Shown: piece after piece, positions 6,868-15,398 of the stretch
Layout: every line of letters starts with the position of its first letter
How positions within the stretch are numbered: the stretch's first letter is position 1
From: Prauserella endophytica
Lineage (GTDB): Bacteria; Actinomycetota; Actinomycetes; Mycobacteriales; Pseudonocardiaceae
Assembly: GCF_005146945.1 (NCBI RefSeq)
Contig: NZ_SWMS01000022.1
Location: forward strand, 1-64,000
DNA: 64,000 bases
Direction of reading: 5' to 3'
Position numbers and translations under genes: made by a program
The notes under the pieces: model-generated
Seen by the model: only the letters and a program-made list of their open reading frames with translations
The model's database searches: none
What the model was told of the DNA's origin: nothing

Positions 6868-9645
6868 CTACAGCATGTCGCTAAGATTCGCAATGTCCCG
6901 TGCACCGAGCTCATGAATCAACTGACGCGCGCGCCTCACAGCAACTTCGTCTCCCGCCGCAAGTACAGCCGCAACCGTAGAGCGAACACTATTCAGGTGC
7001 CCAATGAACGTCCAAGGCGTATCAACCACATCAACAAGGAAGCGAAGGACGCGAATAGTTGTCAGCGGATCGACAGCAGCAGCCTCCACAAGCGCGTCGA
7101 CAACTCGGAACGCGGGGATCGGCGATCCACCACTCAGGAGAAGCCAATGTAGCTCCGGCAGCCACCAACCAATGTCAAGTGAGGAACACCCGCACCACCA
7201 CGAAAAACCAGTTAGCTCATCCACCGAAACTGCCTCGGATTCCACCAAGCTCCGGACGCTACTCCACAACTCCTTAAGACGGGCAACCTGGTCAGCACTA
7301 AGTTGACTATCCGGATCGTCTTTTGCTTCACTCTGACGAAGAATCCGGCCCGAGAAAGTGACAATCTCAGAATGCACACCTGCGACTTTGGCACGCAACA
7401 GCTTCGCCAACAGGTCATCATTGCCCAAACCGACATGCCCCCACAAGTAGAGTAGAATGACATGCCGCACCAGGGCTTCGATACTTCTCTTTCGCCGCTG
7501 TCCGCCACCGTGTTCGAGATTTCCTATCGCTTGCGCATATTCCTTCCTTGTCATTTCCAACACTGCAGAACTGGGCCCGTTGTACTGAAGATAGGAATCC
7601 CAGGCAGCGTTCCGATACGAGAGCAAATCGGGGCGCTGCGGAAAGATTACTGGAATCAAAGTTTGCAGCCATTGAGGATCAAGACGGGCGAGAATCGGTA
7701 AGCAGAAGCCGAAAACTGAATGTACCGCCAGCGAATTATCATGATCGGGATCGGCGTGAGTCGCCAGCACCCCTCGAATCTCGCCAGGGATCGGCCCTGA
7801 ACCATCCGTCTCCCACCAGGAATACATGGTTATCGCACGAATAGCCTCTCCGCGCACTGTGTTCATCGCCAAGGTGGTGGGGTCCATATTGTCACCACCG
7901 AACCTAGCTTCAGTTTCGAGACCAGGATCCGGATGTTGGGCCAATCTTCTTAAGATTAGCGAGATTTGCGGAGAGAATGACTTCGTTGGATTCGATTCCG
8001 TCGAAGACATTGCCGCAGCCAGGAGCCGCGCCACCTCCATCCACACCCATCGCCAGCTCTCAGTTGTCTCGCGTTCCCCATTCTCCAGTTCTGGCGAAAT
8101 CTCGCCTTGCTCTGTAATCCAACTGCATAATTCTAGCGTTTGGCCCCAGTCAAACTGTGCCCCTTTTGAGACTGCTTCCTTCAAGCCGGAGATCAAAGAA
8201 CCCATGTAAACTGCTTGCTGTCCAATGAAACTGTTGGCACTATCTGCGAAACGGCTTGCGTTGTTCGCTACGACAGCCGCAAGTATCCTGCCCATACCTT
8301 CGCGCGAAGGCGCTCCCCATTCATTCGTAGGCTCCCACGACGATAGAAACCTATTGAGATCCTCTATCGACAACGTTGAAAGCTCGTCTGCCGTAAGAGG
8401 AGAGGTGGGACCAACGAACGAGAAGCTAGCATTAACCGAGGGTCGCGCGAGAGCTGCAAGATCTCGATCCCGCGACACTGTATCAGCCCACTCGCCGAAC
8501 TCCTCGGGAATATCATTGAAGATGGAAGCTATTCTCTTTAGCTGCCATACAGAAACGTATTCGCCCCAATCTTCCCCGATACGATCGCGAAAATCCTGAG
8601 CGACTGCCGGCCCGTTCTGAACCAGAGTTAGATAGTCATATTTGCGATCGAGGGAGATACGCGGCCACAACGCACTCACTGCCGCTTTCAGCTCGTCTTC
8701 ATACGCTTCATCGTTAATCATGTCTGATCGTGTGACGAGGCTCGCCGCCAGTTCAAGGTTGAAACTTTGAGGCGCCTGAGCTATTGCGAATAGCGCTATT
8801 CGGCGTTCAATCTTCCATGCGCCTGCAGATAGCGTCTTCAACACACTGTTGGCCGTATCGCTATCCTTCCGGACGAGAGTTAGCGTTGCATGAACGACAC
8901 CATTGACTAGCGATTCGGCGCAGTCGGTTGCTCTCTCCACCACCCCAAGGCTTGCTCGCCATATCTGAGAATAGTCATCGAATGGCGGTTTCCCAACTGG
9001 CGGAGATCGAAAGCGAAGTGTGTCATCTAGCACTTCTCGCAAAATTTCGAGCGCTGGAATTCCCAGCGCCTCAACGAAAGGACCGGACAACTCCTCAACA
9101 ACATCATAGAAATGGTGCTCACCGATTCTCGGAATCGGGCGCGGCACCAAGCCTTCGAGCGTCTCGGGCGGGTCAATAGTCAGCAAAGCACTCGCCAGGC
9201 GAAGGGATTCTGTCACCACCCCTTCACTCGCAAGCCTCGTTGCGAGTTTTGCGCTATGAATTGGCAGAAGCAGGCTTCTTTGGCCAAGGAGCCACTGCAC
9301 AAATTGAGGAACCAGCCGCGCGGAGACAACTGCCGGCATCTGCAGCGCCGCTTCCGCAAAGGCGTCATGAATGCGTGGATTCTCTGTGTCTGGAATCTCG
9401 AGTATGACCGAAGCAACTCGCTCAGGACTCAGAGTCGCCATCCTCGCGAGATACCGCGCTGGGGCCCATTCTGGGTACCGAGCCATGTCGTCGCTAATCT
9501 CCGGCGGCGGGGGCGAGTCGAAAAGCCCTTCTTCCCGCAGAGGATCGATCCAATCCGGAGAACTCAGTTCGTCAAAAAAGAATGAAAGGTCGGAACCGCG
9601 CTGTACGTAGCGCATCGCCAGTTGTACATCCTTACGAGTCGGCAT
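6868..9645 (-). CDS. large helical-repeat protein of unknown function (island cargo)
   Basis: 925 residues from the ATG at 9645 (MPTRKDVQLAMRYVQ), chosen because GGAGG lies 9 nt upstream; an ATG 48 nt further up lies within the previous gene. The N-terminus has a recognisable layout: FFFDELSSPDWIDPLREEGL, a PPPP stretch, then YPEWAPARYLARMA. The rest is almost wholly alpha-helical, with repeated Leu/Ala-rich pairs of helices as in HEAT/ARM solenoids (for example NTVRGEAIRAITMYSWW). I see no Walker, nuclease, HEPN or membrane motif. Codon use is A/T-richer than the chromosome. It overlaps the upstream gene by 14 nt, so the two are surely co-translated. Function unknown; a scaffold or sensor in a defence-type module is only a guess. 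Confidence 0.8.
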   Translation of the reverse strand: MPTRKDVQLAMRYVQRGSDLSFFFDELSSPDWIDPLREEGLFDSPPPPEISDDMARYPEWAPARYLARMATLSPERVASVILEIPDTENPRIHDAFAEAALQMPAVVSARLVPQFVQWLLGQRSLLLPIHSAKLATRLASEGVVTESLRLASALLTIDPPETLEGLVPRPIPRIGEHHFYDVVEELSGPFVEALGIPALEILREVLDDTLRFRSPPVGKPPFDDYSQIWRASLGVVERATDCAESLVNGVVHATLTLVRKDSDTANSVLKTLSAGAWKIERRIALFAIAQAPQSFNLELAASLVTRSDMINDEAYEDELKAAVSALWPRISLDRKYDYLTLVQNGPAVAQDFRDRIGEDWGEYVSVWQLKRIASIFNDIPEEFGEWADTVSRDRDLAALARPSVNASFSFVGPTSPLTADELSTLSIEDLNRFLSSWEPTNEWGAPSREGMGRILAAVVANNASRFADSANSFIGQQAVYMGSLISGLKEAVSKGAQFDWGQTLELCSWITEQGEISPELENGERETTESWRWVWMEVARLLAAAMSSTESNPTKSFSPQISLILRRLAQHPDPGLETEARFGGDNMDPTTLAMNTVRGEAIRAITMYSWWETDGSGPIPGEIRGVLATHADPDHDNSLAVHSVFGFCLPILARLDPQWLQTLIPVIFPQRPDLLSYRNAAWDSYLQYNGPSSAVLEMTRKEYAQAIGNLEHGGGQRRKRSIEALVRHVILLYLWGHVGLGNDDLLAKLLRAKVAGVHSEIVTFSGRILRQSEAKDDPDSQLSADQVARLKELWSSVRSLVESEAVSVDELTGFSWWCGCSSLDIGWWLPELHWLLLSGGSPIPAFRVVDALVEAAAVDPLTTIRVLRFLVDVVDTPWTFIGHLNSVRSTVAAVLAAGDEVAVRRARQLIHELGARDIANLSDML

Positions 9646-10324
9646 CTCGTTCTGCCTCCTCGATGATTTTCCGAATCTTTTCACGATTAGCAAACGTGGA
9701 CGGTTCGAGCTGATTCAACAAAAACTCTTCAAATTCTGACAGATGCTGCTCGAATACTTCTATCGTAGTGATAATTCGATGATGCGAAACGGCAACAAAA
9801 TATTCGCGCAATCGTTGCCACTGTGCCAAGCGGGCGGCCTCGATGAAGCTTGGCATCGAGTGAGGACCAGGGTCCGTCTTACGTAAGAACATGCGCATTT
9901 CGTCAGTGCGCGACGCCAGACCGATTTTAGAAGGCTCCAGCAGTTTATCCAACTTCGAAAGGACCTTCCGGAGCGGGCCGTCGATTTTCCCATCCCATCG
10001 ACCGCTCTCATGGCAGGCGCTGTTCTCTTTCGCTCGAATCCAAAATGGTCGAACGTTGTTGATCTCTTGCGTCAACGTGCCAGTTCCCCGTGCTGTGGGG
10101 ACGTCGAAGTGGTACGGCAGCTTCTCGATGAGCTCCCGAACAGAGTGAGCGGCTTGCGCAAGGTGATCAGGATTGGCTACGTCCCGCAAAACATGTCGAG
10201 CGCCGAGGTAGAAGTCAACGAGGAGACGTCGATGCCCAAGCGCTTCGATGAGATCCCGCTGACGCGGGGTGAGATCAAACGAGGGCGGGCCTGAGCCTTC
10301 TCCCAGCCGGAAAGTCACGACCAT
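9632..10324 (-). CDS. helical protein of unknown function, partner of the 925-aa protein
   Basis: 230 residues from ATG 10324 (MVVTFRLGEGSGPPSF). A start at 10423 is possible, but the extra 33 residues look non-coding. The protein is alpha-helical throughout, with a segment ANPDHLAQAAHSVRELIEKL and a charged C-terminal helix (REKIRKIIEEAERDADS). R-x6-H spacings occur (RDVANPDH, RKTDPGPH), but in no convincing HEPN context. It is first in a two-gene operon, low in GC like its partner. No family assigned. Confidence 0.7.
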   Translation of the reverse strand: MVVTFRLGEGSGPPSFDLTPRQRDLIEALGHRRLLVDFYLGARHVLRDVANPDHLAQAAHSVRELIEKLPYHFDVPTARGTGTLTQEINNVRPFWIRAKENSACHESGRWDGKIDGPLRKVLSKLDKLLEPSKIGLASRTDEMRMFLRKTDPGPHSMPSFIEAARLAQWQRLREYFVAVSHHRIITTIEVFEQHLSEFEEFLLNQLEPSTFANREKIRKIIEEAERDADS

Positions 10325-10661
10325 TGCCGTTCGTCGTGGGCGACGCCAGCCAGGCAGCGCGGGCAGCTTGCATACATGTTCACAACTCGGCTCCCCGCTG
10401 CCCAACCTGTAGTCAGTGCTCAACCCCTGATTTTAGCGCCCGTGGTCGGATCCGCGGGGCCCCGATGCTTCCGGCGTGTCAGCTCGCAACCGGGGTTCAA
10501 GCCCGAGATGCCGAGGCGATCAACGACGCCTTCGCATGTCGTCAGACGGCTCATGGCGCGAACTGCGGACGCGTGTGGCACCAAAGGCACGTGGGTGCGA
10601 GGGATGAGCAAACAAAATCGCAGCTAGACGGCATATTACTAGGAGATCGACGCCCTCCGGA
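10325..10661. other. upstream region of the two-gene cargo module
   Basis: 337 bp between the cargo genes and the right 37-bp repeat. No gene is evident on either strand; short frames exist but lack support. It should contain the promoter of the minus-strand pair. A moderately A/T-rich patch (around 10605-10650) adjoins the repeat. Confidence 0.5.
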
Positions 10662-10698
10662 GGAAACGCCGGTCGAGGCCCTTTAACGTCTCACCCGG
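10662..10698 (+). repeat. 37-bp direct repeat, right copy (attR-like)
   Basis: Exact copy of 5772-5808. It overlaps the last bases of the AlkD-like gene including its TGA (10693-10691), so insertion did not change the coding sequence. The 5' hairpin arm present at the left copy is absent here. Confidence 0.85.
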
Positions 10699-11368
10699 CG
10701 GTCTCGACCTGCCTGCGCACCATCTCGGTGATCCAGATCGGCGCGAACGGGGACGTGCAGTTCGGTGGGGTCGGGTAGTCCTTGAGCACTTCCAGGCGTT
10801 CGCCGACGTCGATGGCCCTGGCCCGGTGCTCGGCGTGGTCGATCCCGATCTGGGCCAGGCAGTGGTTCATCGCCCACTGCAGGCGGTCCGGGGCGGCCTT
10901 CATCTCCGCCTCGATGACGTCGAGCAGTCCCGCGAGGTCGAGACCCTCGGGCTTCTTCGCCACGCGTTCGGTGGTCAGCGCCCAGCCGGCGCTCGCGACC
11001 ACCGGATCAGGGTCGGCCGACCAGTCCAGGCGCAGCCCTTCGGCGTGCGGGCTCTTCTTCACCACGTAGTTCACGAGCCAGTCGTGCACCTTGGGGCTGC
11101 GCGCCTCGCGCACCATGGCATCCAACTCGGCACGCTCGAACGCCTTCGGACGGCAGATCAGGATCGCCAGCAGCCTTGCCGCGGTGTCCTTGGTCTCCCA
11201 CAGCTCGCGCGCGAGGTCCTGCTGGGTTCTCAGCCGCTTCGCGAGCGCGCGCAGCTTGCTGAGGTTCACGCCGTGATCGTCACCGTGCCTCTCGTTCACC
11301 GCGCGTGCCTTCGGATCCTCGAGCGCGGCCAGCTCGGCCATCACGTCGGCCACCGTCGTCTCAGCCAC
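10691..11368 (-). CDS. DNA alkylation repeat protein (AlkD-like)
   Basis: 225 residues from GTG 11368, preferred because GGAGG ends 5 nt upstream; an ATG at 11341 overlapping the hydrolase stop as TGATG is the alternative. All-helical HEAT-like protein with the family start ADVMAELAALEDPKARAVNERHG and the conserved LSKLRALAKRL, then repeated helical pairs to WITEMVRRQ. AlkD-family members remove or recognise alkylated bases; substrate is not deducible here. Last gene of a three-gene minus-strand run (PadR, hydrolase, this). Its 3' end is the integration site of the island on its left. Confidence 0.8.
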   Translation of the reverse strand: MAETTVADVMAELAALEDPKARAVNERHGDDHGVNLSKLRALAKRLRTQQDLARELWETKDTAARLLAILICRPKAFERAELDAMVREARSPKVHDWLVNYVVKKSPHAEGLRLDWSADPDPVVASAGWALTTERVAKKPEGLDLAGLLDVIEAEMKAAPDRLQWAMNHCLAQIGIDHAEHRARAIDVGERLEVLKDYPTPPNCTSPFAPIWITEMVRRQVETAG

Positions 11369-12168
11369 CTGAACCTCCACCCCTCACGGTCCGGGAGTAC
11401 CGCCGTCAGTCGCGGGTGCACTTCGCCGTCGAGCCAGTGTCGCATCGTTTCGTTGAACAGCGCGACGTCCTCCACGTTCCAGATGTGGTGCATCCCAGGG
11501 GCAACGTGGATCTTCGCGTGCGGGGCGGCGGCCCGGATCGCGTGGAGTGAGCGGCGCGTCGACTCCGGTTCCCGTTCGCCGACAACGGCCAGCAGCGGAG
11601 CCGTAGAGTCGGCCAGGCCGGTGGGAACCCCGCCCGCGGTCACGTCGGCGAGCACCCGCCGGGCCGTCTCCCTCGACACGCTCAGGCCGTGTTCCACATA
11701 CGTCTTCCTGCCATCCTCGGGCAGCCGGAACGCCGCCGCTTGCGCCTGCCAGAACCAGGGGGCCTTCCAGAGCAGGAGTTGCAGCTTCGCGGTCGCTCGC
11801 ACCGTCGCCCCCAGCGGCGACACCATCGCGCCGGTGACGAACAGGCGACGCACCACGCGCGGATGCCGGGCCGCGAGGTGCAGCGCGACGATTCCGCCGA
11901 GCGAGAGCCCGACGACGTCGACAGGAGGCGTGATCCGCAGCGCGGCAAGGCGGTCCGCGAGACCGTCGGCGACTTCGGCCATGCCGGGCCACACCTCGCC
12001 GGCGTGCGCGCCGAATCCCGGGAGGTCCGGTGTGACGACGAGCCGGTCGCCGAGTGCCTCGACCTGAGGTGACCACATCCAGCTCGCCGCGGCGTTGCCG
12101 TGCAGCATGAGCACGGGAGGGGCAGCCGTGCTCATGGCCGGTCGGTGCAGCTCCGCGAAGTCCGTCAC
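11341..12168 (-). CDS. alpha/beta hydrolase
   Basis: 275 residues. The fold is shown by VLMLHGNAAASWMW (oxyanion HG), the nucleophile elbow GLSLGGIVAL (Ser near residue 94), an acidic residue after the LLAVVGERE strand, and a late His in PGMHHIWNVED. Substrate unknown. It starts 11 nt after the padR stop, so the two are probably co-transcribed and the enzyme is likely controlled by that regulator. Confidence 0.88.
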   Translation of the reverse strand: MTDFAELHRPAMSTAAPPVLMLHGNAAASWMWSPQVEALGDRLVVTPDLPGFGAHAGEVWPGMAEVADGLADRLAALRITPPVDVVGLSLGGIVALHLAARHPRVVRRLFVTGAMVSPLGATVRATAKLQLLLWKAPWFWQAQAAAFRLPEDGRKTYVEHGLSVSRETARRVLADVTAGGVPTGLADSTAPLLAVVGEREPESTRRSLHAIRAAAPHAKIHVAPGMHHIWNVEDVALFNETMRHWLDGEVHPRLTAVLPDREGWRFRWLRRRWPT

Positions 12169-12179
12169 GTCAGCTCCTT

Positions 12180-12686
12180 CTACACATCGGCAAGCCAGTC
12201 CAGTTCGGTCCGCACCTGGGCGATCCCGTAGTCCAATGTGGCCAGACGCAGCCGGGCCCGCCGGTCGGGCGGGTCCGGCAACGAGCGCCGCATCTCCTCC
12301 AACTCCGCCAGCAAGGACTCGGCGTCCGCACGTCGCGCCGCCAGCAGTTCCTCCACTTGCGACTCCGGGAGGCCGCCGGAGAAGAAGAGCCGCGCCAGGA
12401 AGGCATCGCGCTCGGGTTGCCGTTCGAGCTTCGACGTGAGCCAGTCGTTCAGGACCTCGCGGCCCCGCTCGGTGATGTGGTGGACCTGGCGGGCAGGGCC
12501 GCCGACACCGGGTGCGGTCTCGACGGCGGCCAGGCCGTCCGCGGTCAACTGGGACAGCGTCCGGTAGATCTGCGCCTTGTCGGCCTGCCAGAAGTACTTG
12601 ATCGTGGTGTCACAGTGCCGTTTGACCTCGTACCCGGTCATCGGTGACAGATCGAGCAGGCCGAGTATCACGCGCGCCAGAACCAT
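12180..12686 (-). CDS. PadR-family transcriptional regulator
   Basis: 168 residues. N-terminal winged helix (VILGLLDLSPMTGYEVKRH, then IYRTLSQLTADGLAAVE and the wing) and the C-terminal Vir-like helical dimerisation domain (ERDAFLARLFFSGGL, DAESLLAELEEMRRS). PadR proteins usually repress their own operon and respond to small ligands. It heads the hydrolase-AlkD operon. Confidence 0.92.
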   Translation of the reverse strand: MVLARVILGLLDLSPMTGYEVKRHCDTTIKYFWQADKAQIYRTLSQLTADGLAAVETAPGVGGPARQVHHITERGREVLNDWLTSKLERQPERDAFLARLFFSGGLPESQVEELLAARRADAESLLAELEEMRRSLPDPPDRRARLRLATLDYGIAQVRTELDWLADV

Positions 12687-12708
12687 GGCTCCAGCATTCC
12701 AGCTAACT

Positions 12709-12727
12709 AGTAGACTTGTCCACTACT
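12709..12727. promoter_or_regulatory. candidate PadR operator
   Basis: Inverted repeat AGTAG-N9-CTACT lies 22 bp upstream of the padR ATG, between divergent genes. Position suits autoregulation; the assignment is inferred only from location and symmetry. Confidence 0.3.
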
Positions 12728-12792
12728 CCAGCCGCGGCCAGGAGAGACCGAGCAACAGACTCCCGGCGGAGGGCACTAGCTATGGTGGGCGG

Positions 12793-13227
12793 ATGGCGTC
12801 TGTCAAGCAGTTCCAAGTCACCTTCGACTGCGCAGAACCTGAGCGCGTCGCTCGTTTCTGGTGCGACGTGCTGGGTTACGTCGTGCCGCCGCCACCGGAC
12901 GGGTTCGCCTCCTGGGAAGACTTCGATCGCTCGCTGCCGCCTGAGCAACAGGGTTCGGCGTTCGCCTGCGTCGACCCCGCAGGTGTCGGCCCGCGGCTGT
13001 TCTTCCAGCGCGTTCCCGAAGGCAAGGTCGTGAAGAACCGGCTGCATCTTGACGTGCGGGCCGGCACGGGGCTCGTGGGTGAAGAGCGCCTCGCCACACT
13101 CGAGGCCGAATGCGCACGGCTGGTCGCGCTCGGCGCGAAGCGCGTGCGACTACTGCGTGCCGATGGCATCAACGAGTCGTGCATCGTGATGCAGGACATC
13201 GAGGGCAACGAGTTCTGCCTCGACTGA
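12793..13227 (+). CDS. VOC-family (glyoxalase-like) protein
   Basis: 144 residues from ATG 12793. Starts with the VOC beta-strand pattern FQVTFDCAEPERVARFWCDV and LGY, has RLFFQRVPEGKVVKNRLHLD and ends IVMQDIEGNEFCLD, the common Glu-containing metal or ligand strand of the 3-dmu-9_3mt/glyoxalase_6 group. Substrate unknown. Divergent from padR. Confidence 0.87.
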   Translation: MASVKQFQVTFDCAEPERVARFWCDVLGYVVPPPPDGFASWEDFDRSLPPEQQGSAFACVDPAGVGPRLFFQRVPEGKVVKNRLHLDVRAGTGLVGEERLATLEAECARLVALGAKRVRLLRADGINESCIVMQDIEGNEFCLD

Positions 13228-13311
13228 CGCACCCGCATCTGGGCGGCACGGCCGACGTTCGTCCGTAAATCGGTTCGACGGCTCCGCGGAGTCCTGCCAG
13301 AGTGGCACGCC

Positions 13312-14271
13312 ATGAGGCACGCTATGAGCAACGCCGAGCTGCTGACCGCCGAGGACGTGCGGCTCATGCAGCGTCTGGCGCAGCGGGTCACCGCCGCACG
13401 CCCGGATCTGGTGAACAGTGACGCGTCGTTCGGCGAGCTGGCCTGGAACTGGGGCAGGGGGCATGCCGACCACGGCGCGACCTGGCCGCGTCAGCTGTGG
13501 TTCTCCGGCGGGGAGCTGGTGGCGTGGGCCTGGGCCTTCCTTCCGCACCAGGTGAGGCGCAGCGACGGGTCGGTCAAGGACATCACCGGCGCCTACCTGG
13601 CGTATCAGGTCCACCCCGACCACGCCGAACTGGTCGACGAGGTGATCGACTGGTACGACGCCACGGCGGACGACGTCGATCGCACGGTGCTGCCGAGCAT
13701 CGCCGACGAGTTCGCACTGGCCCGATGGGCGGCACACGGCTACGAGACCGACCCGGCTTCGCTCGGCGACACCGGGAACTGGACCCAGCTCAACGTTCGG
13801 GACCTCACCGACGTGGAAGAGCCGAAGCTGCCGGCCGGTTTCCGGTTCCGCACCGCCGACGAGGCCGGACCGGAGGCCGCGGTCCAGGCCCATCAGGACG
13901 CCTGGGCTACCACCACGTACACGGCCGAGAGTTACGAGGGCGTCCGGCGGACGGCGGCGTATCGTGGCGACCTGCACGTGCTGGTGGAGGCTCCGGACGG
14001 AACGATGGCGTCCTCGACGATCATGTGGCTCGACGAAGCGAACAAGACCGCCGAGTTCGAACCCGTCGGAACGCATCCGGGCTACCGGCGGCTGGGACTG
14101 GGCAGGGCGATGCTCCTGCACGGCATGCAGCTGGCGCGAGCCGCCGGGGCCACTCAGGTGACGGTCGCCTGCCTGGGTGCGCCGGGGCATCCCCAGGCGC
14201 GCGGGCTGTACTACAGCGTCGGGTTCCGGCAGTTCACGCGGGATGCCCCGCTCATCAAGACCGCGGGCTGA
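13312..14271 (+). CDS. GNAT-family acetyltransferase with two GNAT-like domains
   Basis: 319 residues; an internal ATG at 13324 (MSNAELLTAED) is an equally possible start. The second half holds the acetyl-CoA site: EFEPVGTHPGYRRLGLGRAM (R/Q-x-x-G-x-G/A type) followed by CLGAPGHPQARGLYYSVGFRQF. The first half is a degenerate GNAT fold. Acceptor unknown. Followed by a strong hairpin terminator. Confidence 0.85.
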   Translation: MRHAMSNAELLTAEDVRLMQRLAQRVTAARPDLVNSDASFGELAWNWGRGHADHGATWPRQLWFSGGELVAWAWAFLPHQVRRSDGSVKDITGAYLAYQVHPDHAELVDEVIDWYDATADDVDRTVLPSIADEFALARWAAHGYETDPASLGDTGNWTQLNVRDLTDVEEPKLPAGFRFRTADEAGPEAAVQAHQDAWATTTYTAESYEGVRRTAAYRGDLHVLVEAPDGTMASSTIMWLDEANKTAEFEPVGTHPGYRRLGLGRAMLLHGMQLARAAGATQVTVACLGAPGHPQARGLYYSVGFRQFTRDAPLIKTAG

Positions 14272-14294
14272 GGACTGAGCAGCCACGGATTGGA

Positions 14295-14322
14295 ATGTGC
14301 GCCCCGCATGCCGGGCGCACAT
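14295..14322 (+). terminator. hairpin terminator after the acetyltransferase gene
   Basis: Perfect 10-bp arms (ATGTGCGCCC at 14295-14304 and its complement at 14313-14322) with an 8-base loop, 23 bp past the stop. No long T run, as usual in high-GC actinomycetes. Confidence 0.6.
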
Positions 14323-14385
14323 CGTCCACTTCGGACCCGGCAGGCGCCGTCGCCGATGGCACACGTACGCGCGAGAAGGACACGC

Positions 14386-14799
14386 ATGGCCGCGACCGCG
14401 GAGAAACATCTGGTGTACTGCTGGATCGAACGCGCGGGAACGGTGCTGTTCCTGCGGCGCGCGCCGGGGACCTTCCTCGGCGGCAACTGGGAACTGCCCG
14501 GCGGCACCGTCGAGCCCGGCGAGGACCCCGAGTCGGCCGCCGTCCGCGAGATCGCCGAGGACACCGGGCTCGCCGTGACGGTGACCCGCGAGCGCGGCAG
14601 CCACACCTGGATGGACGTCACCGGCCGGGATCCGCGCGTGCACGCCGTCGTCTACGAGGCGCGGGAGCCGGGCGATGCGGAGGTGGTGCTCAACCAGGCC
14701 GAGCACGACGACCATGCCTGGCTCTTCCCCGCGCAGGCGTGCGGTCTGCCCATGGCGGCGCACTTCGTGGAGGCGCTGCGCCTCGGCACGGCCCGGTAA
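14386..14799 (+). CDS. Nudix hydrolase
   Basis: 137 residues from ATG 14386, preceded by GAGAAGGA. The Nudix box G-x5-E-x7-REUxEExGU is present as [24 protein letters not shown], with AED in place of the usual EE-type residues. The enzyme class cleaves nucleoside diphosphate-linked substrates; the target is unknown. Followed 11 nt later by a GNAT gene, likely one transcript. Confidence 0.88.
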   Translation: MAATAEKHLVYCWIERAGTVLFLRRAPGTFLGGNWELPGGTVEPGEDPESAAVREIAEDTGLAVTVTRERGSHTWMDVTGRDPRVHAVVYEAREPGDAEVVLNQAEHDDHAWLFPAQACGLPMAAHFVEALRLGTAR

Positions 14800-14810
14800 G
14801 GTCGGCGGTG

Positions 14811-15398
14811 ATGAGCTCCCTGATCCGCGAGGCGAACCCCGCCGACATCGATCCCGCCACCGAGACCCTGTGCGCCGCGTTCGCCGACTACCCGTTCACC
14901 CGCCACACCATCGCGGCTGACGACCATCTCGACCGGCTCGCGCGGATGCAACGCCTGTTCCTCAGCCGGATCGGCCTGCCCCACGGCCGCGTGTGGGTGA
15001 GCGACGACGCCGGGGCCGTCGCGGTCTGGACCACGCCTGCGTCGACGGGCATCGGGCGCGTCTTCACCGAGCTGGCTCCCGAGCTGGCCGCCATCGCGGG
15101 CGACCGGGCCGCGATCGCGGCGGCCACCGAGGCCGCGCTGGCACCGCACCGGCCCACCACACCCAGCTGGTTCCTCGGCACCGTGGGCGTGCGGCCCGAT
15201 CGGCAAGGCCGAGGACTCGGCAGAGCGGTGATCGAGCCGGGGCTGCGCGCCGCCGAGGCCGAGGGGGTGCCCGCGTTCCTGGAGACATCGCTGGAGGGCA
15301 ACGTCACCCTCTACCGCAAGCTCGGCTTCGAGGTGGTCGCTGAGATCGAGCTGCCACACCACGGGCCGAGGACGTGGGCCATGAGCAAGGAGCCCTAG
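14811..15398 (+). CDS. GNAT-family N-acetyltransferase
   Basis: 195 residues from ATG 14811. The acetyl-CoA motif is LGTVGVRPDRQGRGLGRAVI, followed by ETSLEGNVTLYRKLGFEVVAE, both diagnostic of the GNAT fold. Substrate unknown. The stop overlaps the convergent MocR gene's stop region by 4 bp. Confidence 0.9.
   Translation: MSSLIREANPADIDPATETLCAAFADYPFTRHTIAADDHLDRLARMQRLFLSRIGLPHGRVWVSDDAGAVAVWTTPASTGIGRVFTELAPELAAIAGDRAAIAAATEAALAPHRPTTPSWFLGTVGVRPDRQGRGLGRAVIEPGLRAAEAEGVPAFLETSLEGNVTLYRKLGFEVVAEIELPHHGPRTWAMSKEP

Larger units (their letters stand above)
5772..10698. mobile_element. 4.9-kb degenerate integrative island between 37-bp repeats
   Basis: The island is bounded by perfect direct repeats and inserted at the 3' end of the AlkD-like gene (the repeat contains that gene's stop codon). 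Contents are integrase C- and N-terminal fragments, a tRNA 3'-end-like scar, a small plus-strand frame and a two-gene minus-strand module. The module is clearly lower in GC than the chromosome, and A/T-rich codons such as AAT, GAA and ATA are frequent. Inferred: cargo acquired by integrase-mediated insertion, now fixed because no intact integrase remains. The SpdB/intron region to the left may be a second element in tandem. Confidence 0.75.

Noticed and set aside
9632-10324. HEPN ribonuclease assignment for the 230-residue cargo protein
   Set aside because: R-x6-H spacings occur, but without the surrounding HEPN helices or a conserved polar residue after Arg that I could identify.
10420-10611. 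63-codon minus-strand frame upstream of the cargo module
   Set aside because: No ribosome site, no similarity, and it overlaps the likely promoter region.
13150-14763. 537-codon minus-strand frame across the acetyltransferase and Nudix genes
   Set aside because: Antisense shadow; both plus-strand genes have recognisable active-site motifs.
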